A DNA stretch of 64,000 bases from Paramecium sonneborni (taxonomy: Eukaryota > Ciliophora > Oligohymenophorea > Peniculida > Parameciidae): NCBI GenBank assembly GCA_905182985.1, contig CAJJDN010000057.1, positions 4,417 through 68,416 on the forward strand. Reading direction: 5' to 3'. The notes beneath the pieces are model-generated. The model ran no database searches and was not told where the DNA came from. It worked only from the letters and a program-made list of their open reading frames with translations. Of the stretch, positions 22,700-37,560 are shown piece after piece. The number at the start of each line of letters is the position of its first letter. Within the stretch, counting starts at the first letter, position 1. A program made the position numbers and the translations under genes.

Positions 22700-23865
22700 A
22701 TGGGTAATGGTTGTTCTTGTCAGTGTTAGGCAAAAGGAAATGAAGAAATAGAACTGAATACAAATTAAAAACAGTAAAGTTAATAAAAACCAAGTGCAAA
22801 AATGGAAGCAGGTTTAAATTAGGAAATTGATGTACAAAAGAAAATAATAATGAATAGGGAAAAGAAAAAATAGGAGTACATTTAAAGGATGAAGATGTTG
22901 CATAAATGGCAGGAGCAAGAAATAACTCAATTGATGATAGTTCTTCTCCAAAATTAATGAAAAGAGAAAATGGTATAATATTATATTAGAAGTTTAGATG
23001 ATAATAAACCAGAAGATTAATACCTATAATTAGTGTAATCAACAAAGGGAAAACTAACAAGAACAAAATTGAGTGCAATAGAAATGAAGAATGGAGGAGT
23101 TTATGAAGGTGAATGGAAAAATGGTTTAAGAGATGGTTAAGGGAAATATGTATGGCCAGATAGAAGTTTTTATGAAGGAGAATGGGTAGAAGATAAAGCA
23201 AATGGATTTGGTAAATTAGGTAGATTAAAATTATAAAATAAAAGTGCATGTTGATGGTGATATATATGAAGGTTAATGGTTAGATGATATGGCAAATGGT
23301 CGTGGAGTTTATATTCATAGTGGTTATTAAATAAGTTATAATATAGGTGGAGCAAGATATGAAGGAGATTGGAAGAATGATTTATAACATGGTTAAGGAG
23401 TAGAAGTGTGGCCAGATGGAGCTAAATATGAAGTATATTTATCTATATGACTATTAGGGTAGATATGAAAATGGAAAGAAACATGGACAAGGTACTCTCA
23501 CTTTTGCAGATGGTAGTTACTATAAAGGTGATTTTGTTGAGAATGAAATTACTGGTTATGGAGAATATTATTGGAAAGATGGAAAATCATATAAAGGTTA
23601 ATGGAATAATAGTAAAATGAATGGAAAAGGTATTACTTAATGGGCTGATGGGAAAAGATATGATGGAGATTACAAAGATGATAAAAAACATGGTTTTGGT
23701 ATATTTTAATGGGAAAATGGAAGAAAATATGAAGGATATTGGATTAATGGTAAATAACATGGAAAAGGAATGATTACATTACCTAATGGAGAAAAAAAAG
23801 AAGGATTGTGGGAAAGTGGAAAAAGAGCAAAATGGCTTAATGTTGACGAATCTCCTAATAACTGA
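22700..23865 (+). CDS. acylated nine-repeat MORN protein
   Basis: After removing five introns (29, 25, 25, 24 and 25 nt) the protein is 345 residues. It starts MGNGCSCQCQ: Gly2 with Ser6 fits an N-myristoylation signal, and Cys5, Cys7 and Cys9 could be palmitoylated, so membrane anchoring is expected. A 120-residue polar linker is followed by nine consecutive MORN repeats, e.g. YEGEWKNGLRDGQGKYVW and YEGYWINGKQHGKG. MORN arrays in PIP kinases and junctophilins bind membranes or act as protein scaffolds. No catalytic domain follows the repeats. A cortical or ciliary membrane role is inference. Confidence 0.9.
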
Positions 23866-24062
23866 TCAATCTATATTGATTTTGAATATATCTACTTATT
23901 ATTATTAGATATTATTCATTTCTATTTATTTTTATAATTTCTCTTTTTTAAAATAATATTATATATTAACAAATTTATATTAACTGCTAATCCTCAATGT
24001 AAAATCAATAACTTGGATAAAAATTATCTAATATTAGTTCAATGATTTAGTAATACTAACCA

Positions 24063-26303
24063 ATGCCTCCAAGTAATTTACTCAAATAATTTTAGACCCA
24101 TCATAAATACTATCTATTCCTTCAACTACACATAACCAAATTTAATAGCCTTAAGTTCTATAATCTATAATGAAGGATTAGAAACAATTTAAATAGTAAA
24201 ATATAGTTATCACATTAGGGATGTATCAGGATTATTGGCAAAATTAGATTAAATATAAAACTAAAATAGTCCTAGAAGAAATTTGGCACCTATCTATGGT
24301 TAAAGTTAAGTGACGCCTTTTCAAAATTAAAACGATTTTTTATTATAACCTACACTTTCTTCCCCTTCAAGTGTATGTGTAGCATTAAATATCCCATAAG
24401 ATCAGAAAAAAACTAAAGAATAAAATACAAATATCTTAAGACAAGCTGAATAACTTGAATTCTTTCTGTAATCCAATAATGAAGTAATTAATCATCTATT
24501 TTAAGTTAAAAAAAGCACTTTAATAATCAAATAATAAAATTAATGAACAACAAAAACAATTGGATTAACTTATTAAGCAAAATGAAGAACAGAAATAATA
24601 ATTAATTGCAAACGAATAAAATAAAATAATATAATAAAAATCATATAATGACTAGATTCTAAATGTTCAACTTACACACTAAAAAGAAATTAAGTAATTA
24701 AAAAACTCTGAAAATTAATTAAAATAATAAATCGAAAGTTAATGGTAGCAAAAATATACATTAAAAGCTAATGAATTAACTTAAGCTACCAAACTACTAA
24801 ACAATAAGATTAATTCATTATAAATGGATGTAAAAGATAAATAAGAATAATTAAACTCTCTTATATTTTAATCAAAAGAACTATCAAATTAATTAGAAAA
24901 AAGAATTGAAGATTTGAATGTAAAAGAAGAATTATTATCCGAAAAATAACTCGAATTAGAACGAATATAAAATGAGTTTAATTAAGCCCTTGAAAAATAT
25001 GAACATAATATTAAAGAATCGATTTAAAATCATTCTCAAGATGTGATTTCTTTAGAGCAGCTTATTGATGAACTAAAATAACATAACATCATTCTAAGTT
25101 AATAAATTATTAATATTGAATAATAAAATGCAAAAGAGGTAGAAACTATCAAAAAATTACATACCTAAGAATTAAATGAGAAATTAGATGAAATAATTAA
25201 AAAAAACTAAATAGAAAAATAGTAAATCTAAAAACACTATGATGAAATTATTAATAAGATAAATTCGGAAAAAAGTTATTTATAATAAAACAAAGATCAA
25301 TAATAATTATTTTTGGAGTAAAAAGTATAAATATTGAATTAAGAATATAAAACAACTTTAGAAACTGTTAAAATGTAATAAGATAAAATATAGATCCTTA
25401 CAGATTAATTGTCTTAGTTAGAAATCCAAGCTAAAAATTTGAATAGAGAAAATATCAATTAAATTGCTTATCTTAATTAAAAATTAAAAGAAATGGGGTC
25501 TGCCTAGCCTTAAAATTAGAATTCAAATTATTGTTAAAATGAATTGAAATCATAAAATTTAGATCTTAGAACTCAATTAGAAGAAAAGAAAGAAAAATTA
25601 GATTAATTAATTAATAATTTAAATTAAGTAATTGAAATAAATTCTACATATAAAATTCAATTAAGCGAATTTTAAGAAAAGTTATCAAATGTTAGTTATA
25701 ATAATGAAAAAGAAAATGAAGCATATTTTAATTAAATTAAGTAATAAAAAATAACTATAGCAGAGTTATAGAAAAAAATTGATTAATATATAAAAAATGA
25801 AGTTAATTTGAATAATTAAATAAATGAACTTAGAAATAATATTCAGTTATTGGGAAATTAAAAATAAGGTTTTAAAGGAGATAATTATGATAAAGAAAAA
25901 GAAGTATAAACTTGTAGTTATTTATTAGTTAAATAAACATCTTATATAAAAAACAAATGAATATAAGCAATAAATTGTTGATTTAGAAAATTTACTTTAA
26001 AGTTTAAAAGAAGAAGTCAAATTGAAAAATTAATTGATTTCTGAATTGAAAATGAATAACAAAGAAATTAAATAATAAATAATGTCATCATAAATTAGTG
26101 GAATTATTTTGAATGAAAAATAAGTTTAAGAATATGAGAGTCATATAATGTAGTTGAAAGATGAAACAAATTCATAAAAAGCTAAGATAGAAAGTTTGTA
26201 ATCTCAATTGAAATAAGTTAGAAAAGATAAAGCTTAATTGTCTATGACTTTAATGAATTCTGGAATGTTAAATATTTAATCAAGTGTAACAGAGAAGAAT
26301 TGA
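24063..26303 (+). CDS. long coiled-coil protein
   Basis: Four introns (23, 23, 22 and 25 nt) leave an exact frame of 715 residues. The first 120 residues are Pro/Ser/Gln-rich and probably disordered (MPPNPSQILSIPST). From about residue 150 to the end the protein is an almost unbroken coiled coil rich in Gln, Glu, Asn, Lys and Leu. It ends LNIQSSVTEKN. An in-frame ATG at 24042 would add seven residues. No motor, GTPase or zinc domain is seen; a structural protein of cortex, basal body or vesicle tether is possible but unproven. Confidence 0.8.
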
Positions 26304-26366
26304 TGAGAATAAATATTTTTTTTTTAATTCTAATTTGTTAGATTTTTTATTAATTTTAATCATTAA

Positions 26367-27843
26367 TCATTATTATTAAATAAGCTGTTTTGTGCAATGA
26401 GCCAGATTTTGGTCCCATAATGCTACTAATTTTTCTTTTAATAAAATAGAAAATTTTTTCATTTACTAAATTAATTAAAATTAGATATACTTCGATTATG
26501 TTAACTTCCTATTAAACTTCAGGATATGTCTATTCTGCAATTTAAAATACAGTATGAAGAGGGATAACTAATTTTTCATTCCAAAATTTTCCCATAAAGT
26601 TTTTTGCTTTGCATAAGAATTAACTAAACTTCATCTAAAATTATTTTATTGGTTACTTTATTATCTTATAAATTTTTGGTTGTTTAATTTGATTATTAGA
26701 TTGAAAATTTTGTAAGGATCCAAACCTATAATGCTTTTTTATAGAAGAGCAAGGCAGGTTATAGAAATCTAACTTTTTCTGTAGTTTTTAAATAATGATC
26801 AGACTAAACGCTAGTTTCTAAAATAATAACAACAAATTATCTAGCTATTTGCCATTATTAATCTTATGAATTATATTTAATTAATTCGGCAAAAACATTT
26901 TGTGTCATTTTTTCCATTTACTTTGTAAATTTTCTCATCTTGTTATTTTGAAGTGCTGCTGTAACTTCTCTGATATCAGATTTACTTCTATCAGTATCTT
27001 TATTTGTAAAAGTTTATGAAATTTAAGAAGATGATAAAGTTGAATCTCTACTATCGTCATCAATATTTAATTCATCAATTCTTTTGATTAAGGATTAATT
27101 CTCATTTTTCCCCTTTTCTCGAAATACTATTAAAGGTTGTACACAACTATCATTATATTAGAGAAAGCATTCTGACTTATGAAAATTTGAAAACTCTTCT
27201 TAGATTGAGACCATTTCTTATGTAAAAATATCAATAAGTCTATCTAACTTCTCATTTTCTACAATTAGTTTACTTAATCTGTTCATTAATTCCTTTTTAA
27301 AGCTTTGAATTCCATCAGACAACCAACTATAAATAAAGATGTCTAAAATAAAATTTTGTGTCACAAATTTTTGCTGTTTTTCTATTAAAATGTGAGCTGT
27401 TGTACTAGCCATCAAAAACCAAACTTTTGGTAATTATTTTATTAAGAAAGTTCTTAATTAGCAACAAACCACTAAATCATCAACTATATTATCTGGTATT
27501 GGTTTGGCAATAGAATAGTAATAAATAAATGGACGATTGGAATCAAATGTAAAAGATTATCCTCTTGGAACATCTAGTTGTTCGAGCTAATTCTACATAG
27601 TTTTATATTGGCTGTTCTTTAAAGTTTATTATTTATAATAATTTGCAAGGTTTGGGAAGAATTTTGCTTTTTTACTTTAAGGAAGATTAGGTCATTACCA
27701 GGATAGTCCAAAAATTACCAATAATTTTCAATATATTAGTTAATTGTTTATGATGCTATAATTATTGTTATAAGGAATTCTTTTTCAAAATTTATTGATG
27801 TTAATTATACTTTATAATTTTTTAAATAAGAATTAAGTTCCAT
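26367..27843 (-). CDS. unknown helical protein, possibly a trafficking factor
   Basis: The well-supported part reads from about 27620 down to 26367. It includes LDVPRGQSFTFDSNRPF, YYSIAKPIPDNIVDDLVV, SWLSDGIQSFKKELMNRLSK, an acidic Ser-rich linker, VTAALQNNKMRKFTKQMEK and, after introns of 22 and 25 nt, HTVFQIAEQTYPEVQQEV and a C-terminal LKEKLVALWDQNLAHC. An upstream exon starting MELNSYLKNYKVQLTS at 27843 is also coding-like, but joining it needs another intron (length 2 mod 3) whose borders I cannot fix. The next in-frame ATG is near 27610. No domain is recognised with confidence. Confidence 0.6.
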
Positions 27844-27978
27844 ATTTTAATTTGATTAATAAAAAATAAAATAAATATTTATCAAATTTATTTATTTTTA
27901 TTACGTCAAAATTATTAAGAATAAGAAATCAAAAAAATCATATTTTATATAAGACAATTGTTATTCAAATTAATTTAA

Positions 27979-29259
27979 TCATTAGTAATGTAAACTAGAA
28001 TGCTTCTTAATAATCTATTTAGCTAAGTTTTAATGCAATTTATTATTATTATTGTTTGGTATTGTATTTTAATTGGTCAAACTATTGATAGTATTATTAG
28101 TTATTTATTTTGTTTTCGTTACTATAATTTTATTGATTGATCCAATAGAATTGGTTTTTGTTCTTCCAATACTGTATTTATTATTAACATTACTGCAATT
28201 TCTCATATAAATACTGTTGGCATTTAAATTTTTATTTTCTTAATGTATATTAGCTCTTTATTAAGTATTACTACTTTATTTATTTGTTTTAAGTTGTACA
28301 TTCTTTTCTTCATTTCTAATTTAAATCTTATCTCTTTAAGTATTTTCATCATCCCAATCGTAGATATATTCCATTCTTAAATCATTTTCTTACATGATTG
28401 AAATAAAGAGGTTTTTAATAAATTAATAATCTGGTTTTTCATCAAATTTTAAATTTTTAGTATAATCTACAAATTACAATAATTAAGATGGGTAATTTTT
28501 ACATAAGGTTTCTGAAGATGTGGCTAATTTTTTTTCCATAATTCTATCGTATTTTTCTTTTTAATTATTTGCTCTTAAATTTTACCAAGGAAGAGATCCT
28601 CTTAAAAAATACATCAAAACATAAGCTAAAGATTCTAGATCATCTCTTCTAGATTATTCTATACCAAGATGTGTATTAATAGAAGCATATCTAGCAGTTC
28701 CAGTTAAAGCTTTGTTATCTTTATAAGGGATATGAAGATCTTTTGAAATATACCTTTTGGCTAATCCATAGTCTACTAAATATACTCTATCCTTTTAAGC
28801 TTTACCCATTAAAAAGTTATCTGGTTTAATATCTCGATGAATGAATTATTTGCTATGTAAGAACTCTATACATTCTAACATTTAAATTCCTAAAACACAA
28901 ACAGTTTGTAGTGTAAAAATACGATTGTTTTCAGAAAAGAGATCTTCAAGTGATTGACCAAGTAATTCCATTACTAAAAAATTATAACCATCTTGAGAAT
29001 AATAGCCATAATATTTTGGAATTCCTTATCCATTATGATTATTCAAATAGTGATATAATTTTGATTCAAATTCTAACTAAGGATGTTTCGAATCAGATTT
29101 CTCTATTTTTATAGCATACTCTAATCCATTTGATTACGAAGAATAAATTTCACCAAAAGCACCAGCTCCTAATTTCTTGATAAGTTTGTATTGTCTAATT
29201 TATTATGAATTGTACTTATTAACAATCGTTCCTGTCATATCTTTTAAAGGGGAGTCCAT
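27979..29259 (-). CDS. casein kinase 1 family protein kinase
   Basis: An intronless 426-residue protein. The CK1 kinase domain covers residues 20-300: [30 protein letters not shown] (CK1-type strand 3 and helix C), [57 protein letters not shown] (the CK1 equivalent of the APE region) and LPWQNL. The metal-binding triad is DYG instead of the usual DFG. The tail of 120 residues is Asn/Gln/Ser-rich and basic. CK1 enzymes act in cytoplasm, nucleus and cilia; the exact role here is not evident. Its start is 46 bp downstream of the MCM4 stop on the same strand. Confidence 0.95.
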
Positions 29260-29305
29260 CTGTTAATTAAAAAATGTAATATTATATAAAATTACTTAAT
29301 ATAAA

Positions 29306-31767
<2,462 letters not shown>

Positions 31768-31796
31768 ATTTAATTAATTATTTATTATATTCCGCC

Positions 31797-31850
31797 AATT
31801 TATTTTTATACACAAAAACTCTTAATTTATTTTTATACACAAAAACTCTT
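31797..31850 (+). repeat. 27-bp tandem duplication in the MCM4 upstream region
   Basis: The unit beginning AATTTATTTTTATACACAAA occurs twice head to tail (31797-31823 and 31824-31850) between the MCM4 start and the divergent gene. It may duplicate a promoter element, but no factor site is recognised. Confidence 0.9.
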
Positions 31851-31928
31851 TATTTATTACTTAATAAAAAAGGTTTAAATAATTTCATTATTTTTATTCA
31901 ATAGACATACTTAATAATCCACTAAAAT

Positions 31929-32794
31929 CTAATGATTATCTTGCAGTTTATAATAAAAATGTATCATTTAAGTTAAACTCATTTTGTTGACTCTATTATT
32001 ATGGTATTTAAGGCAAATAAAAAAATATTATAGGTACTAAAATACAAGGTGTCATTTCTATCATTGAGAAAAAAGTTAAATATACATTCTCTCCAGGTGT
32101 AAATCCTGAATCATTTTTATTATTTAATGGTAAATTACAAAATAATCCTTAAAATGTAGTAAGAGATAAAATTGACATTAAAAATTCTAAAATTGCGGAT
32201 GAACTTAGAACTATCTGCACTGCTGTAGTCTAGTAATTTGCAATTTTAGTCACATTTGTTTTTTCATGTCTGTTCATTTCATGTTTTAATTTTTAACCAT
32301 AAAGTATTGAAACTAAAACACTAAAAAATATTATTATAAATTATAATGCCAATCCTACATCAAAATATATTAAACAATTATTATCATCTATTTTAATCAA
32401 ATTTATTATTATAATCGAAGTAAATACAATATAAAATATAATTAAGCTATATTTTTATTTTAATCTATATCCTTAAAATTCTTCTTTGGAGTACGTAATT
32501 TTATAGTATAAATGAAAAAAGCTTTGAGATATCAATATAAATGTTTGTAAACAAAAGTAAATAATAACAATTTATAAAGAGTTAGTAACTAAAAAAATGT
32601 CATTGATGAAATGCAAAAAAGATTGTATGGCACATGTAGTTAAAGGGATCATTTCATATGAAATTCTACCCATAAATCCATAAAGCTTTATTAAACAATA
32701 GATTGATATAGCAAAAATTAATCCAGAATATATTCCAATAAAAATTCCTCTTCCACAAGATAAACCTGAATCTTAACAAAGTTATTGTATTTGA
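31929..32794 (+). CDS. unknown membrane protein, start uncertain
   Basis: A long coding-like frame reads KLNSFC, then (after an intron of 27 nt, or 41 nt if the start is at 31929) NIIGTKIQGVISIIEKKV, SPGVNPESFLLFNGKLQ and ADELRTICTAVVQQFA. Hydrophobic helices follow (LVTFVFSCLFISCF and LIKFIIIIEV), and after introns of 23 and 25 nt the end reads MAHVVKGIISYEILP and PIKIPLPQDKPESQQS. The best frame has no ATG upstream of it before the MCM4 start, so the given start is a guess that needs an unusually long 41-nt intron. It may be a membrane protein of the nuclear envelope or endoplasmic reticulum, or a gene that lost its start. No family is recognised. Confidence 0.5.
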
Positions 32795-32838
32795 AGCATT
32801 ATTGGAATAATTTTAATTATAATTTATTATAAAATTAA

Positions 32839-33413
32839 TCACTTTTTTTTGTTATCCTTTTTCTCCTTCTCTTTATCTTTCTCTTTCTGTTATGGGTTAA
32901 CTTTATGTTTCTATTAGTCTTAAGTATTTTTTTGTCCATTTGCATCCTTCTATTCTTATTACTTCTTCTAGTTCTTATTTTTCAATGACTAAATTTTTTG
33001 TTCATCTTCATCATCACTTTCTTCTTCATTCTTTGATGCCTTTGTTACTTTCTTAGAACCCTTCTTATTCTTTTTTTTAGCTTATTTGTTTTCTTTAAGA
33101 CACTTTTTAACTTTGTCTTCATCTAATTTGAACTTCTTCAACCACCCAGCATAATCAGTCTTATATTATTCTAAAGCCTTGTCATAATCTTTGTTGTATT
33201 TCTAATAAAAAGGTTCTAATAAAGATATTATACTTCTTTCTTCTTTTCATCCAATTCACCCCACATAGATGATATCATTGAAGTCAATTCAGTCATACTT
33301 TTTTCTTAGTTCTTTTTCTTAAGATCATCATAATTGTCTGCCCTGAATTGCATATAAGCATTTTATGGTTTTTTAGGCATAGCATTCATTGCTTCGTCTG
33401 ATATTTAGTCCAT
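32839..33413 (-). CDS. HMG-box chromatin protein
   Basis: 180 residues after removing one 32-nt intron. One HMG box lies at residues 14-80: MPKKPQNAYMQFRADN, MISSMWGELDEKKKEKY, DYDKALEQYKTDY, with the usual Pro near the start and the Trp of helix 2. The tail alternates acidic patches (NEEESDDEDEQ) with long Lys/Gln/Glu-rich stretches ending KDNKKK. Such single-box proteins bind and bend DNA in chromatin. Skipping the intron, or using an 18-nt version of it, leads to an early TGA, which fixes the exon border. Confidence 0.9.
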
Positions 33414-33519
33414 TTTTTTTTTTAAATTTTAAAATAATTCTAAAAATTTTACTTAGTTCAACTATTAAATAATAAAAATTTCATTAAAATGATATTATTT
33501 TATTCTAAATATTAAAATA

Positions 33520-34920
33520 TTATGAGCTTCGGGAATAAAATTAAGAGACAGATATTAATCAATTTTGGTATTTGGAATTTCAATTTTTTCATATTAATAG
33601 ATTTAGATTTATATGATTACATAATCAATTTCTATGAATAGTGTAGGTCTTTTTTAATGATTGAAAATTGAGTAAACGTTAAGAATAAATTCTGTTGAAT
33701 TAATTTCATCATTTGAAGATTCATAAGCGAATTCAGTAATAAAATAATTTTCGAAGAAATTTAAAGAAAAATAAAAATAAAAAACGTAGGAATGTCATGA
33801 TACTCTTAAATGATATAAAATTGAAACCATCATTTTAAACTTTGTTATTCAAGAAAAATTCTAAAGTATGATTCCAAAATAGGATTATAATCTTAATTAT
33901 GATATCAATTATTCTTAGTGTTATAAGATAAAACCATTAAAATATTTGAAAATGGAATTGTTTATGTATATAAAATTACATTCAGACAAAGAAATAAGTT
34001 TTAAGAACTCAAAGAATTTTTACCCTTTCATTTTTGATATTCTTAAATATTTCAAAAAATATGTAGATTGGGTATTATTGTAATATGAGAATTGATACTT
34101 TGAATAAGCCAATTACTATTCATTTAGTTTTTCTTCTTTGTGCAAACTGTTGATGTAGAATTTTTTGTTTAGACTAATATGAATATTTGGACTTCAAAAT
34201 CTTATCCAAATAAAAAAGGACTTGCGTTAAGTTACAAAGACTCAACTTTGTTAAATTTGATATATTTATTATATTCTTAATTATATTAAACATAAAAACA
34301 TATATTTAATTTCTCACATAATTAATAAAAATGAATCTCTTTTTTTCTTGATCCATCTTTATTAATGTAAATTAAAATTATATGATTCATCTTTAAATTA
34401 ATCTCATACTTTTTGGATAACTTATCATCCCTATGAGAATCATAGAATTATGAGGTTTAAATTTAGAAAACTTAGTATTTTTATTACTATAAAAATTTCC
34501 AATTATTGTAAAACCTTCAAAAATCTTTCAAGTATTTTCAAATGCTTTACAAGCTAATTTTTATATAATTAAACAATAGAAGGGTGATGCTATTCATCAA
34601 TAGATTATATGTTTATACAAAAACTATAAATTGATTTTAATATTTCTTTGATTGAAAAAAGATAATTAGGATTGATAAGCCTTATGATTAAGCTTTAAGT
34701 AAATTTAGTTCATCTTTTAGAATATTATGGTGAATCAATAATATTGATTAGACTATTATAGATTTTGCTGATTTTATTAATAGTTATGTAAATGAAAGAG
34801 TCTTTGATAATAAATGGCACTTGAATGAAAAGGGGGTTGTATTTCTTTTAGTTAGATTCTTAGAGAGGTATTTCTTTAAGGAACTTTAATATAATGATCA
34901 GATTGAGAACTGATTTTAAT
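33520..34920 (+). pseudogene. decayed protein-coding region, family unknown
   Basis: Coding-like pieces occur in changing frames on the plus strand. At 33521 MSFGNKIKRQILINFG, at about 33700 NSVELISSFEDSQANSV, at about 33850 KFQSMIPKQDYNLNYDIN followed by KNSKNFYPFIFDILKYF, and at 34740-34911 a stretch with TIIDFADFINSYVNERV, KWHLNEKGVVFLLVRF and ERYFFKELQ ending in TGA. The TGA codons and frame changes between pieces cannot be removed with plausible 20-34 nt introns. I do not recognise the ancestral protein. Confidence 0.45.
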
Positions 34921-35194
34921 ATATAAATCAAGTACTTCATGCAATTCTTAAATTTAAATGTCTTTTTTCTTTAATTTTATGAAGACTTTTGAAAAGAATT
35001 TAATTTTACTCGTATATACTTTTATGTTTTACAATATCAAGATAATAATTAAATCTACGTAAATTGGTTGTGTTTTTATTGATTTTTAATATTAGGTTTA
35101 ATAAATTTTAATAATTAAAATTTTCTGGAACAATTGTAAAGAATGAACAAGTGACTATTGGATTAAAATATTAATAAAACTATGTATTATTTAA

Positions 35195-36297
35195 TCATTT
35201 TTTTCCAAAAAGATGCTTCTTTAGTTAGTAATATTTATGATATCTAACTTCTACAAAAGCAAGATAATCAAAAACGATATCATTTGATTTAGCCATAATG
35301 ACTCCCCATGCTCTATAAATTATAAATAAATTATATACGCCCAAAAGAAATGCGAGAACAGTTGCCCAATTTTGACTTAATGTAGTAAATTTTGATAGTC
35401 TAATTGCAAGCCTGACTTTTCAATATAGACTTTAACAAAGTCTTTCAATACTTCTTCATCTATCATTTCCTCTTCAATATAGAAATAAGGTGGATTAGGG
35501 TTTTAATAACTAAATTATGATTCAATGAAATAATTAGCTATATCAAATCCCCTGAAATTATAAGAAGAATACTCAAAATCAATGAAAACAACCTTATCAA
35601 AGTTCTAATTGATAAATAAGTATATATAATTACAGGTGGAATCAATAGTATGTTATTTGCTAATAAATCGTTATGAGAAAAAACAATGTCATCTTTTGGT
35701 AGAATTGATCGTAAAAATGAAACTTCTTCTTCTGAGAACCAATTAGCCATGTTAGATAGAATAGATTTTTCTTCTTCTGAAAATAAATTAGAAAAAACTT
35801 TGTCTCTAACTTGCTATAGGAAATCTGAATTTTCTTCCAAATGTTTTTCAAACAAAGGTGTTCTGTCTTTCATTTGACAAGATATATCTATCTAGTGAAA
35901 CTTACATAAAGTTTAAGCCACTAAAGCATAAGTCTCAGGATCTTTCATAGACTCTTAACTCATGACCTCATTCTCAAGGTATTCTTCCAAACGAACCTTT
36001 TATTATTAAATTAGTTAATACATGAGAGGTGTGACCATAAAAATGTGGTCCCATTTTACATTTTGCTACTTATCTTGCAATCTCTAATTCTTATTCTCTG
36101 TTCAAAAATAATCCAACTCCAACTTCACCAAAATGACGAAAGATTATTTTACTTGGTGTAGCATCCGCTTCAATAATATATGTCTTATTTGTTATTCCTA
36201 TAGTCTTTGTGATTCTCAAATCATCACTTTAAAGATGGCTCCAAGATGGAACAAACTTTTATATATGAGAAATGAAGAATTAATCGATATTGTTCAT
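35195..36297 (-). CDS. choline/ethanolamine kinase
   Basis: Cytosolic enzyme that phosphorylates choline or ethanolamine in the Kennedy pathway of phospholipid synthesis. Three introns (25, 29 and 26 nt) leave 340 residues. Visible marks are ITKTIGITNKTYIIE (nucleotide loop), KIIFRHFGEVG, the catalytic FSHNDLLANNILL, VVFIDFEYSSYNFRGFDI with the metal-binding Asp, ANYFIE, HFFWAAWGVIMAK, and the C-terminal FDYLAFVEVRYHKYY. The family is clear; substrate preference cannot be decided. The N-terminus is short, so the start at 36297 is plausible but not proven. Confidence 0.92.
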
Positions 36298-36579
36298 TAT
36301 ATTTTAAAAAAATATTTATGCTTATCTTAACTAACAATTCTCAATTTAAATTACTAGTAATCCGTCATAAATAAACATCAAATATCACCACATGATCTAA
36401 TTAATTATATTATATTTTATAAATCTGATATAGATTGTTTCATTTTATTAAAAATATTCATATTTAAATGTAATCCTCTCTCCTAAACCTATTCCATATT
36501 GTTAAACCAATATTATTGTACATATTTTATATATTTAATAAATTTTATTATAATATAATATACTATAATATATCATTTT

Positions 36580-37560
36580 ATGAGTCAATTAAATAGAACA
36601 GTCATATAGATCTGTTAATATCAATATAATTAAAGGCATTGTTTTAAAGATTGAGCATATGGATAAGTGTACTAAAGAATGGATTTTAAGACTAATGATT
36701 TTTTTGCTATTAAAAAAATGAATTTGCCATTATTTGAAATTTAAGGAATTAAGCTGTTAGTGAATCCTAATATCGTGAACTTCTTTAATATATAACAACT
36801 CAAAGATCTTTATACATCATTACTGAATTTTGTAAAGATGAATATTTATAACAATTTATTTAAAAGAAAAGATTATAAGAAGAAGAAGCATAAATATCTT
36901 TATCAAATATTTCAAAAGACTTAAGAAATTATGTTTTAAATTTTTAATGGTTTAAGAGATTTATAAGTTATAATTGACAGGGAATTTAAATCTACCAACA
37001 TCATAAAGGAATTATTAAAATAGCAGGTATTCTATTAATAAATTCTGGATTTGCTAAATATGTTTATAATTATATTCATCAAAATTTTTCAAATCTTGTG
37101 TTGATCTCCATTATAGAAGACACCTTATTTTTGTTAAGGAAAACTTACTCTACAAAATTTAATATCTGGTCTATTAAAATCTTATCAAAAGGTATTTCAT
37201 TAAATTTCTTGAAAAATAAATATTAAAAAACATTTTAATGAAACTTTTGGTAATGATTAAAATATAAGTTAGATGTAGAACTAATCATTAAAAATGAGTA
37301 GAAATCAATTATGTAAATAATTGATCATTTTCTAATAAATGAAATATCATATTGCCTTGTTTATTTTTGTCAATTTAGAATTATATCAAAAATTAGATCA
37401 AATAAAAAGTATCTTTAGTATAGATTAATAAATAGAAGAATGCATTCTACAATTATCAAGGCTTCTATCGGCTTTTAGCAATCTTTTATTAATATATAGA
37501 AGGAAAATGTGATTCTAGAGAAAATTTATTGATTAAAGGGACTAGTGAGACATATATTGA
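36580..37560 (+). pseudogene. decayed protein kinase, ULK/Atg1-like
   Basis: Fragments in at least three frames show the order of a protein kinase: KTNDFFAIKKMNLP (strand 3 with the lysine), NPNIVNFFN, LYIITEFCKDEYLQQF (hinge), LQEEEAQISLS, then a degraded catalytic loop (DREFKSTNII) and a degraded DFG region (INSGFAKYV). The hinge and FGFAK-like sequence are closest to ULK-type kinases. The catalytic HRD and DFG are lost and TGA codons separate the pieces. Downstream to about 37950 there are only AT-rich leftovers with long A-runs. Confidence 0.6.

Noticed and set aside
23170..23355. His/Leu-rich minus-strand frames
   Set aside because: They are the antisense of the MORN repeats, whose Tyr/Glu/Gly codons give His/Leu-rich shadows.
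35686..35877. Plus-strand frame inside the choline/ethanolamine kinase
   Set aside because: It is a shadow of the kinase coding strand; the minus strand carries the catalytic motifs.
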